Of a stretch of 21,927 nt of DNA, positions 13,810 to 21,899 are shown in pieces. Source of the DNA: Pseudomonadota bacterium (GTDB lineage: Bacteria; Pseudomonadota; Alphaproteobacteria; Rhizobiales; Devosiaceae); contig JAEZKB010000289.1 in assembly GCA_023415605.1 (NCBI GenBank), positions 1-21,927 on the forward strand, given 5' to 3'. The stretch's first letter is position 1; the number at the start of each line of letters is the position of its first letter. The position numbers and the translations under genes are program-made. Under the pieces are notes generated by a model. The model was not told the DNA's origin. It saw nothing but the letters and a program-made list of their open reading frames with translations, and did not search any database.

Positions 13810-15084
13810 TTACATCTGGGCTTCGACGGCGTCGGCCATGATGTTGGCCGCTTCTTCCGACGTCATTTCCGGCGTATTCACGAACTCGGTGATCGTGTCC
13901 ATCATGGCGCCGCGATACTTCTGGAGCACGGTCATGTTGTGCGCCATCGAGCGGACCAGGGTGTCACCCTCGATCGAGGCCTTGAGCGCTGCCTGGCTGT
14001 CCTGCTGGCAGACGTTGAAGCCCTGCGACAGGTCGACGTCCAGGCGGGCCGGGATCGAACCCTTCGAGATGTTGAAAATGGTCTGGAATTCAGGGCTCAG
14101 GATGGTGGAAGCGAGGAGCTTCTGGCCTTCCTGGAAGTCGGGGTCCTTCTGGTTGAAGAACACGACCGAGTCCGAGTTCAGGATGAAGCCCGGCTTGCCC
14201 CAGTCGGTCGGCGATTGACCGCAGAGAATATCCACACCCGGTTCCTTGCCCACCGACTTGATGGTGCCCAGTTCCCAGTCGCCCATGATGAAGAACAGCG
14301 CATCGCCGTTGACCATCATGTTCGAGGCGGTGTCGTAGTCGCGGCCGGCGATCGCCGGGTCCATGTACTTGGTGACCATCAGGCGCATCTGGTCGAAGGC
14401 CTTGATCATGCCTTCGGAACGGAGGGCCTCGATGTCGGCTTCAACGAAGGCCTTGCGGTAAAGATCGATATCCTGGCCGTAGACGATGGTTTCGAAGGTC
14501 GTCGCGTCGGTCCAGTCGGCGGACAGATGCGCGAGGCAGATCTTGCCGCCGGCAATGGCCTTTTCGCAGGCGTCGTTGAATTCCGCCCAGGTCTTGGGAA
14601 GCTCGGTCACACCGACGCCTTCCATGGCGGCCTTGTTGCCCCAGATCCAGTTGATGCGGTGGATGTTCATAGGCGCGGCGACCCACTTGCCCTCGGGCTT
14701 CATCACCGGCAGCAATTCGGGCGCGACCACGGCATCCCAGTTCTCGGACTTGGCCAGTTCGTCCATGTCGGCGGTGCCGCCGGTGGCGTTCCATTCGGCG
14801 ATTTCCGGGCCCTTGAGCTGCACGGCGGCCGGGGCGTTGCCGGCAACCACGTCAGCGCGGAGCTTGGCAAGGGTGTTGGCGGTGTGGCCGGCAATGGCGG
14901 TCTGTTCCCAGGTGCCGCCCTTGGCGGTGAACATTTCGCCGAGCTTGGCGATCGAGGCGGCGTCGTTGCCGCTGGCCCACTGGTGCAGCATCAGCACTTT
15001 GGGTTCGGCCATGGCAGTGCCCGACAGAAGGGCAGCCGTCATCATCGTGGCTGCAGCAGCTGCAGCCTTCATCTTGAAGGTCAT
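13810..15084 (-). CDS. Sugar ABC transporter substrate-binding protein (CUT1 family, GtsA-like)
   Basis: Periplasmic sugar receptor, 424 aa. Residues 1-26 are a signal peptide (MTFKMKAAAAAATMM, hydrophobic core, TAMA cleavage site). The mature chain begins EPKVLMLHQWASGNDAASI, the standard opening of family-1 sugar-binding proteins. PMNIHRINWIWGN, GDALFFIMGDWELG and the C-terminal KGSIPARLDVDLSQGFNVCQQD resemble glucose/mannose receptors of the GtsA group (recalled resemblance, not a search). ATG 15084 follows GGGAGAG; MKAA at 15072 is an alternative start. It is the first gene of the operon and is divergent from the ROK repressor at 15251. A monosaccharide fits with the dehydrogenase genes downstream. 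Confidence 0.92.
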   Translation of the reverse strand: MTFKMKAAAAAATMMTAALLSGTAMAEPKVLMLHQWASGNDAASIAKLGEMFTAKGGTWEQTAIAGHTANTLAKLRADVVAGNAPAAVQLKGPEIAEWNATGGTADMDELAKSENWDAVVAPELLPVMKPEGKWVAAPMNIHRINWIWGNKAAMEGVGVTELPKTWAEFNDACEKAIAGGKICLAHLSADWTDATTFETIVYGQDIDLYRKAFVEADIEALRSEGMIKAFDQMRLMVTKYMDPAIAGRDYDTASNMMVNGDALFFIMGDWELGTIKSVGKEPGVDILCGQSPTDWGKPGFILNSDSVVFFNQKDPDFQEGQKLLASTILSPEFQTIFNISKGSIPARLDVDLSQGFNVCQQDSQAALKASIEGDTLVRSMAHNMTVLQKYRGAMMDTITEFVNTPEMTSEEAANIMADAVEAQM

Positions 15085-15201
15085 GTTTGTCTCTCTCCCT
15101 TTGGAAGCACAGGGCTCCCACGCCGGCTCTATCAGCCGATCTTGTGGGGACTTGTACTTTTCCCGCGCCGGTGCACATCCTCCAACGGCGCCGACGCATT
15201 A

Positions 15202-15215
15202 GTTCTATTGCGAAC
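15202..15215. promoter_or_regulatory. Candidate ROK-repressor operator
   Basis: GTTC-TATTGC-GAAC is an inverted repeat with a 6-bp centre. The overlapping ATTG-CGAA-CAAT (15207-15218) is a second. Both sit on the -10 of the sugar operon promoter and 36-49 bp before the ROK regulator start. The position suits control of both divergent genes by the ROK protein; binding is inferred. Confidence 0.45.
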
Positions 15216-15231
15216 AATTTCGGATTGTCAA
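15202..15231 (-). promoter_or_regulatory. Promoter of the sugar importer operon
   Basis: On the minus strand TTGACA (15231-15226) is followed after 17-18 bp by ATAGAA or TAGAAC (15208-15202), a good sigma-70 pair. It lies about 120 bp upstream of ATG 15084, leaving a long 5' leader. The -10 overlaps an inverted repeat that is a candidate repressor site. Confidence 0.6.
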
Positions 15232-15250
15232 CGCACTGTCGGAGGGGGAT

Positions 15251-16447
15251 GTGAACAAGATCGAACTCAAGTCGCTGCTCAGCGACCCGACCGCCGGTAC
15301 GCCGACCTCTCGCATCGTGCGCATGCTGTCGGAGCGCGGCGCCATGAGCGCGACGCAAATCTCGCGGTTGACCGGCCTCGCCAAGTCGACGGTGTCGACC
15401 GCGCTGACCGAACTCAAGCGCGAGGACATCGTCGTCGAAGTGGGCAGCGAGTCCCCCGGCGGCGTCGGCCGGCCGGCGACCGCGCTGACGCTCAATCCGC
15501 GCGCCGGCACCTGCATCGGCATCCTCGTAGGCCAGGTGGAAATCCAACTTACGCTCGCCGATGTGTCGCACTCGGTGCTGTTCGACAAGACCATCGACCT
15601 GGCGCTCGATTATCCGCCCGAACAGGCCCGCGACGTCGTGCGCGATCTGATCGAGGAGGCTTACAAGGGGCAACGGCTCAACCGCACGGGCCTGCTGGGC
15701 GTCGGTATCGCCATGGGCGGGCCCGTAAATCCGGTCAACGGCACGGTGATCCGCGCCGGCGGCATGCCGGGCTGGGCGGGGGTCGACCTGCGCGAGCTCT
15801 TCGGTCCGATGTTCGACGGCCTTCCGATCTTTTGCGACAACGAATCCAACTGCTCCGCCATTGCCGAAATGACCTGGGGGGCGGCGCAGGGGCATGACGA
15901 TTTCATCGTCTACACGCTCGGGCTCGGCGTCGGCGGGGCGATCGTGGTTGGCGGCAAGGTGATGCGGGGCATTGCCGGTGGCGCCGGTGAATTCGGCCAT
16001 GTGGTGATCGATCCCGAAGGTCCGCTCTGCCGCTGTGGCAATCGAGGATGCCTCGAAACCTATGCCAATTTCCGCGATCGGCTCGCCGAGGCAGAGGTGG
16101 CTTTCGGCCGGCCTATTGGCGTCAACGAAGTGGTGGATCTAGCCATTGCCGGAGACGAGACCTGCCGCGCCCTGATTGCCAAGACGGGGGAACTGGGCGG
16201 GCACGGCTTGGGACTCATTGGCTCGGTGTTCAACCCGCCACTAGTGGTGGTCAGCGGTCGCCTCGCCGCCTCGGGCGATATCCTGATGAAGCCGCTCGCC
16301 GAGAGCTACGAGCGCTATACTCTGATCAAGCATGGCGACGTGCCGGAAGGGGCGCGCACCGTGCTCAAGCCAAGCCAGTTCGTCGACAATGGGGCCTGTA
16401 TCGGCGCCGTCGGGCTTGTCCTCCGGCATCATGGGCGGCTGCAGTAG
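15251..16447 (+). CDS. ROK-family transcriptional repressor (NagC/XylR type)
   Basis: 398 aa from GTG 15251, with GGAGG 8 nt upstream. Residues about 18-75 form a winged helix-turn-helix (RIVRMLSERGAMSATQISRLTGLAKSTVSTALTELKREDIV, then a GGVGRPA wing). This is followed by a full ROK sugar-binding domain: GVGIAMGGPVNPVNG, PIFCDNESNCSAIAE, LGLGVGGAIVVGGKVMRG, GGAGEFGHVVID and the zinc motif CRCGNRGCLETY. Sugar binding to this domain normally releases DNA. The divergent position beside the sugar importer makes it the likely local regulator, with the transported sugar or a derivative as inducer. It converges on the YCII gene with a 10-bp gap and no clear terminator. Confidence 0.93.
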   Translation: MNKIELKSLLSDPTAGTPTSRIVRMLSERGAMSATQISRLTGLAKSTVSTALTELKREDIVVEVGSESPGGVGRPATALTLNPRAGTCIGILVGQVEIQLTLADVSHSVLFDKTIDLALDYPPEQARDVVRDLIEEAYKGQRLNRTGLLGVGIAMGGPVNPVNGTVIRAGGMPGWAGVDLRELFGPMFDGLPIFCDNESNCSAIAEMTWGAAQGHDDFIVYTLGLGVGGAIVVGGKVMRGIAGGAGEFGHVVIDPEGPLCRCGNRGCLETYANFRDRLAEAEVAFGRPIGVNEVVDLAIAGDETCRALIAKTGELGGHGLGLIGSVFNPPLVVVSGRLAASGDILMKPLAESYERYTLIKHGDVPEGARTVLKPSQFVDNGACIGAVGLVLRHHGRLQ

Positions 16448-16457
16448 ACCGATCGAT

Positions 16458-16790
16458 TCAGCTGCCCGTTTGCAGCGGCCAGACTTCGATGACGCCGTGG
16501 GCAACAGCGCAGGGCGATTTTGACGCCAGTTCGATGGCCTCCTCGAGCGTGTCCGCTTCGAGAATGCCGTAGCCGGCGATAGGGAGATCCGAACGCATAT
16601 AGGACCCGGCACTGGTCTCCACGCCGGCGGCATCCGGATTGCGGACCTGCACGGGCGTGCCGGCAATGCCCATCAGCGCGCCATGCTTTACCAGCTCTGC
16701 GTCGTGTGCGTGGGCGGCGTTCCGCACGGCAGCCGGTGTGCGGTTGTAGCCGGCTTCATCGCCGTAACCGATGGTCACAAATTTGGGCAT
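16458..16790 (-). CDS. YCII/DGPF-family protein
   Basis: 110 aa, a single YCII-related domain with ferredoxin-like alpha+beta fold expected. The start MPKFVTIGYGDEAGYNRTP and the C-terminal SYMRSDLPIAGYGILEADTLEEAIELASKSP are typical; the latter is the family's 'gyyilead-leeA' segment. HAHDAELVKHGALMG holds the conserved helix with His residues. ATG 16790 has GGAGGGA at good spacing. Function in this family is poorly known; some members are small hydrolases or act beside ECF sigma factors, none of which is seen here. It is 94 bp downstream of the flavodoxin-like gene and may be the operon's last gene or separate. Confidence 0.85.
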   Translation of the reverse strand: MPKFVTIGYGDEAGYNRTPAAVRNAAHAHDAELVKHGALMGIAGTPVQVRNPDAAGVETSAGSYMRSDLPIAGYGILEADTLEEAIELASKSPCAVAHGVIEVWPLQTGS

Positions 16791-16862
16791 TCGTCCCTCC
16801 GGGTCTCGGAGAGAAATGCAGGAGATAGGGGATCGTTCAGCGCCCGACGCTGCGGTGCCTTT

Positions 16863-16877
16863 GGCCCCGAAGGGACC
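16863..16877 (-). terminator. Weak hairpin after the flavodoxin-fold oxidoreductase
   Basis: In the minus-strand transcript GGUCCC pairs with GGGGCC around a 3-nt loop, 7 nt after the stop at 16885. There is no U-tract. It could be a weak terminator or a processing element between the oxidoreductase and the YCII gene. Confidence 0.25.
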
Positions 16878-16884
16878 TACCGTC

Positions 16885-17490
16885 TCACCACCGCTCCATT
16901 TCGCGGCGCACCTTGTCGATGAAGCCCTGCAGGCGTTCGGGCGTGCAGTTGTTCATGTCGTAGAGGGCGAGATATTTGGGCGGCATCAGGGTGCTGAAGG
17001 TAGCCCAGAGCCAGCGGCGGGCGAGTCGACGGGGTGGGTCGCCCATGATCATGGTGCGGAAGCGATCGCCACCATATGTCGTGACCATGGCGACTTTCTT
17101 GATGTGCTTGAGGTTCGGCTTGAGCGTGCCCTTGTCCGCCTCTCCGTTGCCGCCCTCGAGCACGAAGGCGACGCCGGGTAGGAAGATGCGGTCGAAATAA
17201 CCCTTCAGTATCGCCGGGTAGCCGTAGTTCCAGACCGGGTGCACGAAGACCATCGCTTCGGTCGTCATGATGCGGTCGACATAGGGCTTGGTCAGCGATG
17301 TCAGATTGCCGGGCACATCGTGATACTCGAGCCGCTCGGTGCGGCTCATCACAGCCTGGAATTCCTCGTCGTAGAGGTTGAGCGGGTCGACCTCGTGCCC
17401 CCTGGCCTTCAGCGTGTCCACGACCGTCTCGAACAGAGCCCGGTTATAGCTAGTCTCGACCGGATGGGCGTGGACGACGTGAACCTTCAT
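16885..17490 (-). CDS. Flavodoxin-fold NAD(P)H oxidoreductase (NQO/MdaB-like)
   Basis: 201 aa from ATG 17490, which overlaps the FAD-oxidase stop by ATGA. A frame open from 17529 adds 13 unrelated residues. Flavodoxin_2 family pattern: MKVHVVHAHPVETSYNRAL (strand 1 and phosphate loop), AMVFVHPVWNYGYPAILKGYFDRIFLPGVAF (about 79-109, the near-invariant W..P..LKG..DR....G.AF core) and VTTYGG (flavin-contacting loop). Members transfer two electrons from NAD(P)H to quinones or other electrophiles using FMN/FAD. In this operon it could supply reduced flavin or reduce a ring intermediate; the substrate is unknown. Confidence 0.88.
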   Translation of the reverse strand: MKVHVVHAHPVETSYNRALFETVVDTLKARGHEVDPLNLYDEEFQAVMSRTERLEYHDVPGNLTSLTKPYVDRIMTTEAMVFVHPVWNYGYPAILKGYFDRIFLPGVAFVLEGGNGEADKGTLKPNLKHIKKVAMVTTYGGDRFRTMIMGDPPRRLARRWLWATFSTLMPPKYLALYDMNNCTPERLQGFIDKVRREMERW

Positions 17491-18890
17491 TCGGCCGCCT
17501 CGACCGGGGTGAGGCCCTGGAAGAGCCACGCACGGCCGGCGTTGAAATCGAAGTTCGGATCTTCCCAGGCCACCATTTTGCCGGGGTTGAGAATGCCCTT
17601 GGGATCGGCCTGGCGCTTGAAGTCGAGCTGCTTCTGGTCGGTCCGCTTCATGCCGCCCTCTTCGAGCGTATAGCGGTGCGGGTTGAAGACGTCGCAGTCG
17701 TTTTCTTCGTGGATGCGGATGATTTCCTCGAGCCGCGCCTCGCTGGTGTAGCGCACGAGCGGCAGGCCCGCATAGGTCACGATGCCGTCCTGCCGGGTCA
17801 TCTCGATATGCATGGGCAGTTCGTCGCCGAAGAGCTTGGTGATCTTCTCGACATGCGCAATCGTGGGGTAGCGGGTCTGCAGGTAGGTGATCGACTCGTC
17901 GATCTTGAGTGCCCGCAGCGTGGTGTGGTTCCAGGCCAGCTCAAAGACCGGCGGCAGTTTGGCCTTGACGTCGTCGGCGACTTCGTCGGAGCGGTAGCGG
18001 ATGTCGCCCTTCCAGTGCTTGATGAAGAGCGTCATGGCAGGCGCCGAGACCGGCGCCACCATCAGCAGCACCACCGACTGCCCATCCTTGAGGTAGGGCT
18101 TGTGGCGGTTGAAATAGGCTTCAGGGATCGGCGCTGCGCAGGGCGACAGTTCCTTGATCAGGAGGCCATCCTGCAGCGCCACGGCTTCGGAGAAGCGGCA
18201 GGCTTCGATGAAGTCGCCGAAGCCCACGATCATGTCGACCCAGTCATGCGCGGTGGTCAGCGGCATCTCGGCTTCGACGATAATGCCATTGGTGCCGTAG
18301 GCATGAGCGACCTTGAGAATGTCCTCGCCGGAGATGTCGAGTTCGCGCGGTTCGGCCTCGCAGGTGATGACCTTGAGGCCAAGGATCGAACCGAGTGCAC
18401 GCAGGCCACCCCAGCGGATGGACCCAACGCCGCCCGAACCACCCGCGATGAAGCCGCCGATCGATGCCATGCGATAGGTCGAGGGATGGAAGCGAAGTTC
18501 GCCACCCACCGCGGCCTTGGTCTCGTGGTCGATCTTTTCCATTACGGCCCCCGCCTGGGCGCGGACGCGATCGGTCTTGATCTCGAGCACCTTGTCCATG
18601 CTCATCAGGTCGAGTATGGCGCCGCCGGAAAGCGGCATGGCCTGGCCGTAATTGCCGGTGCCGGCGCCGCGCGGGGTGATGGCGACATCGTGCTTATAGG
18701 CGGCGCGAAGAACGGTCTTCACTTCCTCGTTCGAGCGCGGCGAGACGACGATGTCGGCAGTGACGTGATCGAGCTTGGCCTTGAGTACCGGCGAGTACCA
18801 GTAGTGGTCCCGGCTGCGCTGCTGGACGATGCGGGGATGGTCCTGGACCGGAATGTCGCCGAGTTCGGCGCGGAAGGCATCAAGGGTCAT
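17487..18890 (-). CDS. FAD-linked oxidase (VAO/PCMH family, GlcD-like)
   Basis: 467 aa. The FAD-binding PCMH domain occupies about residues 40-215: SPRSNEEVKTVLRAAYKHDVAITPRGAGTG begins the pyrophosphate-binding part, and STYRMASIGGFIAGGSGGVGSIRWG (137-161) is the flavin loop. The C-terminal cap ends with DPKGILNPGKM, the usual closing motif of GlcD/D-lactate dehydrogenase-type oxidases. No His or Cys is seen in the usual covalent-flavin position, so FAD is probably non-covalent. The start overlaps the amidohydrolase stop (ATGA) and the stop overlaps the next gene (ATGA), giving very tight coupling. It probably oxidises a 2-hydroxy acid or a ring-opened product of the amidohydrolase. Confidence 0.9.
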   Translation of the reverse strand: MTLDAFRAELGDIPVQDHPRIVQQRSRDHYWYSPVLKAKLDHVTADIVVSPRSNEEVKTVLRAAYKHDVAITPRGAGTGNYGQAMPLSGGAILDLMSMDKVLEIKTDRVRAQAGAVMEKIDHETKAAVGGELRFHPSTYRMASIGGFIAGGSGGVGSIRWGGLRALGSILGLKVITCEAEPRELDISGEDILKVAHAYGTNGIIVEAEMPLTTAHDWVDMIVGFGDFIEACRFSEAVALQDGLLIKELSPCAAPIPEAYFNRHKPYLKDGQSVVLLMVAPVSAPAMTLFIKHWKGDIRYRSDEVADDVKAKLPPVFELAWNHTTLRALKIDESITYLQTRYPTIAHVEKITKLFGDELPMHIEMTRQDGIVTYAGLPLVRYTSEARLEEIIRIHEENDCDVFNPHRYTLEEGGMKRTDQKQLDFKRQADPKGILNPGKMVAWEDPNFDFNAGRAWLFQGLTPVEAAE

Positions 18891-20209
18891 ACGGAGGCTC
18901 CCATCAGGTCGTCGAGTTCACGGTAGTCGGGCAGGGTGGTGTCGATCGCCGTACCCTTGCGGAGCACGGTGCGATCGGATTGCGGCCGCGACATCAGCTC
19001 AGTCCAGTTGCGGGCAGAGAACAGCACGAGGTCGGCAGGTGCCGATGCCTCGATAGTCGCCGCATAGGTGAAGCCGCCAATGGCGGCCGGATCGGCGCCG
19101 ACGGCGCGGGCCCAGCAGAAGGCATGTTCCTGCGGATGGTCGAAATGCAGGATACGGGCGCCTTCGCGCAAGACCTCGAAGCCGTCGAGATCGCCATAGG
19201 CGTAAAACGGGTCGCGGGTATTGTCCGAAGCGATGGCGACGCGGCCGCCGGCGGCCTTCAACTCGTTGAGCAGGGTGACGCCGCGCCAGCGCGGTGTGCG
19301 CAGCGTCCCGTTCTCGTTGTGCCGATCCTGCAGGTACATGTTGCACATGGGCAGCGAGACGACGGCGACGCCGGCCTCGACGACCTTGTCGATGACGTAT
19401 TTCGCGTGATCGTCGGAATGCAACGCCAGTGCGCAGCAATGGCCGGCGAGGACGTCCCCGTCATAGCCGGTTTCGATCACCGCCTCCGCCAGGCTTTGCA
19501 GCGCCGTCGCAGCCGGGTCGGGCGACTCGTCGGCATGGATGTCGATGTTGAGCCCGTATTCCCCGGCGACATCGATGAGGTTGCGCATGATCTTGGGGTT
19601 CTCGGCATGCACGGCGGTCGAGCCCCCGAGCACGCCGCCATAGGCCTTCACCACGCGGGCGACTTCGCGCAGTTGCGCGATGTCCACCATGACGTCCGGC
19701 CCGACGATCGACACCGCCTGCAGCTCGATGCGGCCGGCCCAGCGTGCGCGCATCTTGTCGAACACGGCGAACGAAATCTCGTGCTGCGGCGGAGTCGAGT
19801 CGAGATGGGTGCGGATCGCGGCGGTGCCATGCGCCCAGGCGCAGCGCAGCGCGAAGTCGAAGCGGCGCTCGACGTCGTCGGCGGCCCAGTTGGCGGTGCG
19901 GTCGTCGTTGACCGCCAGCAGGGCGCCCCACCAGGTGCCATCGGGGCTCGGCCGCCGCGGCCAGATATGACCCTTGTCGAGATGGGTGTGGAGATCGACG
20001 AAGGCCGGCAGCACGATGCCGCCATCCATGTCCACCACGTTGGGCAAGGCGGGCGCCGAGCCGGCCGGCGTCACGGCGGTCACCAGCCCGTCCTCGATAG
20101 TGATGTCGACGCGGGCGAGGGCGCCGGAGGCCGGCTTCCCCATAACGCTCTCGGGTACCGAGGCATTGGCGAGGGTGAAGTGGCCATCGGCAGGGATCGT
20201 CCGCGGCAC
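18887..20209 (-). CDS. Amidohydrolase, cytosine-deaminase-like
   Basis: 440 aa from GTG 20209, preceded by GGGAG at 7-nt spacing and 1 bp past the permease stop. An open frame to 20296 lies inside the permease gene and is rejected. Metal and catalytic motifs: HTHLDKGH (74-81), RTHLDST (133-139), HADES (225-229, catalytic Glu228 region), GHCCAL (256-261) and SDNTRDPFYAYGD (328-340, metal Asp329). The long HADE and DN-DP-Y-YGD pattern matches the CodA/AtzC branch rather than dihydroorotases. It therefore probably deaminates or hydrolyses a pyrimidine, triazine or similar ring. There is no signal peptide, so it acts after import by the adjacent transporter. The natural substrate is undetermined. 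Confidence 0.87.
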   Translation of the reverse strand: MPRTIPADGHFTLANASVPESVMGKPASGALARVDITIEDGLVTAVTPAGSAPALPNVVDMDGGIVLPAFVDLHTHLDKGHIWPRRPSPDGTWWGALLAVNDDRTANWAADDVERRFDFALRCAWAHGTAAIRTHLDSTPPQHEISFAVFDKMRARWAGRIELQAVSIVGPDVMVDIAQLREVARVVKAYGGVLGGSTAVHAENPKIMRNLIDVAGEYGLNIDIHADESPDPAATALQSLAEAVIETGYDGDVLAGHCCALALHSDDHAKYVIDKVVEAGVAVVSLPMCNMYLQDRHNENGTLRTPRWRGVTLLNELKAAGGRVAIASDNTRDPFYAYGDLDGFEVLREGARILHFDHPQEHAFCWARAVGADPAAIGGFTYAATIEASAPADLVLFSARNWTELMSRPQSDRTVLRKGTAIDTTLPDYRELDDLMGASV

Positions 20210-20210
20210 C

Positions 20211-21071
20211 TCAGTTCTCCCGCTTGAGGGCACTTTCGTGCCAGCGGTGCAGCAGCAGCCATGAGATGAAGCTGGTGAGTGCGAAGATCGCGACACCGGT
20301 GACCATCAGAAGGATCAGCGCCGCATAGAGGCGGGGATAGTTGAGGCGATAGCCGGATTCGAGAAGGCGGAAGGCGAGCCCCGAGCCGCGACCAGCCGAG
20401 CCCACTGCGAATTCAGCCACCACGGCAGCGATCAGCGACAGCCCGCCGCCGATGCGCAGAGCCGCAGCGAAATAGGGCAGCGAAGAGGGCAGCTTCAGGT
20501 GGATCAGGGTCTGCCAGCGGCTGGCGCCGTTAAGCTCGAAGAGGTTGAGCAGGTTGTGATCGACGCTCTTGAGACCTGCCACCATGTTGGAGAGGATCGG
20601 GAAGAAGGCGACGATGAAGGCGCAGGTCAGCAGAACCGTCTGCGGGTCCTTGATGTAGATGATCAGCAGTGGCGCGATGGCAATCATCGGCGTCACCTGC
20701 AGGATGACGGCGAACGGAAAGATCGCCAGCTCGATCCACTTGGACTGTACCAGGACGATGGCAAGGCCGACGCCGCCCACCAGAGCGAGCGCCAGCGCCA
20801 GGAGAGTGATGCGCAGTGTCACCAGCAGCGACGGGTAGAGCGTCGGCCAGTCGGTGAACAGCGTCGTCACCACATCGAGCGGTGCCGGCATGATGTAGTG
20901 CGGCACGTTGTTGACGGTGATGTGCAACTGCCAGAGGCCGATGGCCAGCGCCACCATGACGACGGGCACGACCACGCGCAGCACGCGCTCGACCGGACTC
21001 GTCCGGTTGATGACGATAGCGACGGCGCTGTCGGTGCCGGCTTCGGAGGATTTTGCGGTTGCGTCGGTCAT
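20211..21071 (-). CDS. ABC transporter permease (SsuC/TauC/ThiX type)
   Basis: 286 aa membrane subunit. The N-terminal about 30 residues are polar and cytoplasmic, followed by about six hydrophobic segments. The YIMPAPLDVVTTL lead after the first helix is diagnostic of the nitrate/sulfonate/taurine permease family. The coupling loop is LFELNGASRWQTLIHLKLPSSLPYFAAALRI, the family's version of the EAA motif. The start overlaps the ATPase stop (ATGA). Importers of this class carry alkanesulfonates, nitrate, hydroxymethylpyrimidine and other small anions or heterocycles. The CodA-like neighbour points to a heterocycle. Confidence 0.92.
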   Translation of the reverse strand: MTDATAKSSEAGTDSAVAIVINRTSPVERVLRVVVPVVMVALAIGLWQLHITVNNVPHYIMPAPLDVVTTLFTDWPTLYPSLLVTLRITLLALALALVGGVGLAIVLVQSKWIELAIFPFAVILQVTPMIAIAPLLIIYIKDPQTVLLTCAFIVAFFPILSNMVAGLKSVDHNLLNLFELNGASRWQTLIHLKLPSSLPYFAAALRIGGGLSLIAAVVAEFAVGSAGRGSGLAFRLLESGYRLNYPRLYAALILLMVTGVAIFALTSFISWLLLHRWHESALKREN

Positions 21072-21898
21072 TTGCCGGCCGCTCCGATCTCGATGGCTTC
21101 CTGCAGGGCGCGCGACACCGTATCGGTTGTGGCCCGATATTCCTCGGAGGTGCGGTAGTGGGAGTCGCGCGTCAGCGAGGTCTTGATCGGCAGGTCCGAG
21201 TAGACTTGTCCGGGCCGGGCGCGCATCACCACGATGCGATTGGAGAGAAAGGCGCTCTCGAACACCGAGTGGGTGACGAAGATCACCGTGATTCCTGTCT
21301 CGCGCCAGAGGCGCAGCACGTCGTCATTGAGCTTCTGGCGGGTGATTTCGTCGAGCGCCGCGAAGGGCTCGTCCATCAGCAGCAGCTTTGGCTTGGTCAC
21401 GAGCGCCCGGGCAATCGAGACGCGCATCTTCATGCCGCCCGAAAGTTCGCGTGGGTAGGCCTTGTGGAAATCGCTCAGGCCGACGGAGTTCAGAACTTCC
21501 GCAATGCGTGGCCGGGCCTGGGACTTGCTCACCCCGCTCAGGCGGAGCGGCAGATAGACATTGTCGAACACCGTCGCCCACGGCATCAGCGTGGGTTCCT
21601 GGAACACGAAGCCGATATCGCCCTTGGGCTTGCCGCGGCTGTCGAGCTGGCTCGAGGGCCAGTCTATGGTGCCGCTCGAAGCTTCGCCGAGGCCCGCGAT
21701 AATGCGAAGTGCCGTCGACTTGCCGCAGCCCGAGGGGCCGAGCAGAGACAGGAATTCGCCGCGCCGGACATCGAGCGACATGCCCTTGAGCGCCAGCGTG
21801 CCATTGGAGAACAGTTTGGACACGTTGCGCATCGAAACGACGTTGCGCGACGAGACAGCCGGCCGGGTGCCGGTCTCGGCTAGGGTGGTATCGGTCAA
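21068..21898 (-). CDS. ABC transporter ATP-binding protein (SsuB/TauB/ThiZ type)
   Basis: 276 aa from TTG 21898, two bases after the stop of the preceding gene. The N-terminal 20 residues are non-conserved and the frame is open upstream, so the start is uncertain; internal ATG codons near VVSMRNVSKLF are alternatives. Walker A GPSGCGKST (54-62), Q-loop VFQEPTLMPWATV, signature LSGGMKMRVSIARAL, Walker B LLLMDEPFAALD and H-loop FVTHSVFESAFLSNR are intact. VTHSVFEA-L and the MPW after the Q-loop are typical of the nitrate/sulfonate subfamily. It overlaps the permease by 4 bp. Confidence 0.93.
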   Translation of the reverse strand: MTDTTLAETGTRPAVSSRNVVSMRNVSKLFSNGTLALKGMSLDVRRGEFLSLLGPSGCGKSTALRIIAGLGEASSGTIDWPSSQLDSRGKPKGDIGFVFQEPTLMPWATVFDNVYLPLRLSGVSKSQARPRIAEVLNSVGLSDFHKAYPRELSGGMKMRVSIARALVTKPKLLLMDEPFAALDEITRQKLNDDVLRLWRETGITVIFVTHSVFESAFLSNRIVVMRARPGQVYSDLPIKTSLTRDSHYRTSEEYRATTDTVSRALQEAIEIGAAGK

Positions 21899-21899
21899 A

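Noticed and set aside
13939..15897. 652-codon plus-strand open frame antisense to the sugar-binding protein and running into the ROK gene
   Set aside because: It is antisense to a clear family member and then out of frame with another. Composition is His/Arg/Gly-rich with no recognisable motif, as expected from GC-biased codon shadows.
16236..16245. CCACTAGTGG palindrome in the ROK repressor gene
   Set aside because: Ten bp within coding sequence, a single copy, and no link to a promoter; likely chance.
17676..18926. 416-codon plus-strand open frame antisense to the FAD oxidase
   Set aside because: No domain motif or ribosome-binding site, and it mirrors the codon structure of the real gene. 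The same applies to 18980-20227 and 21053-21883.
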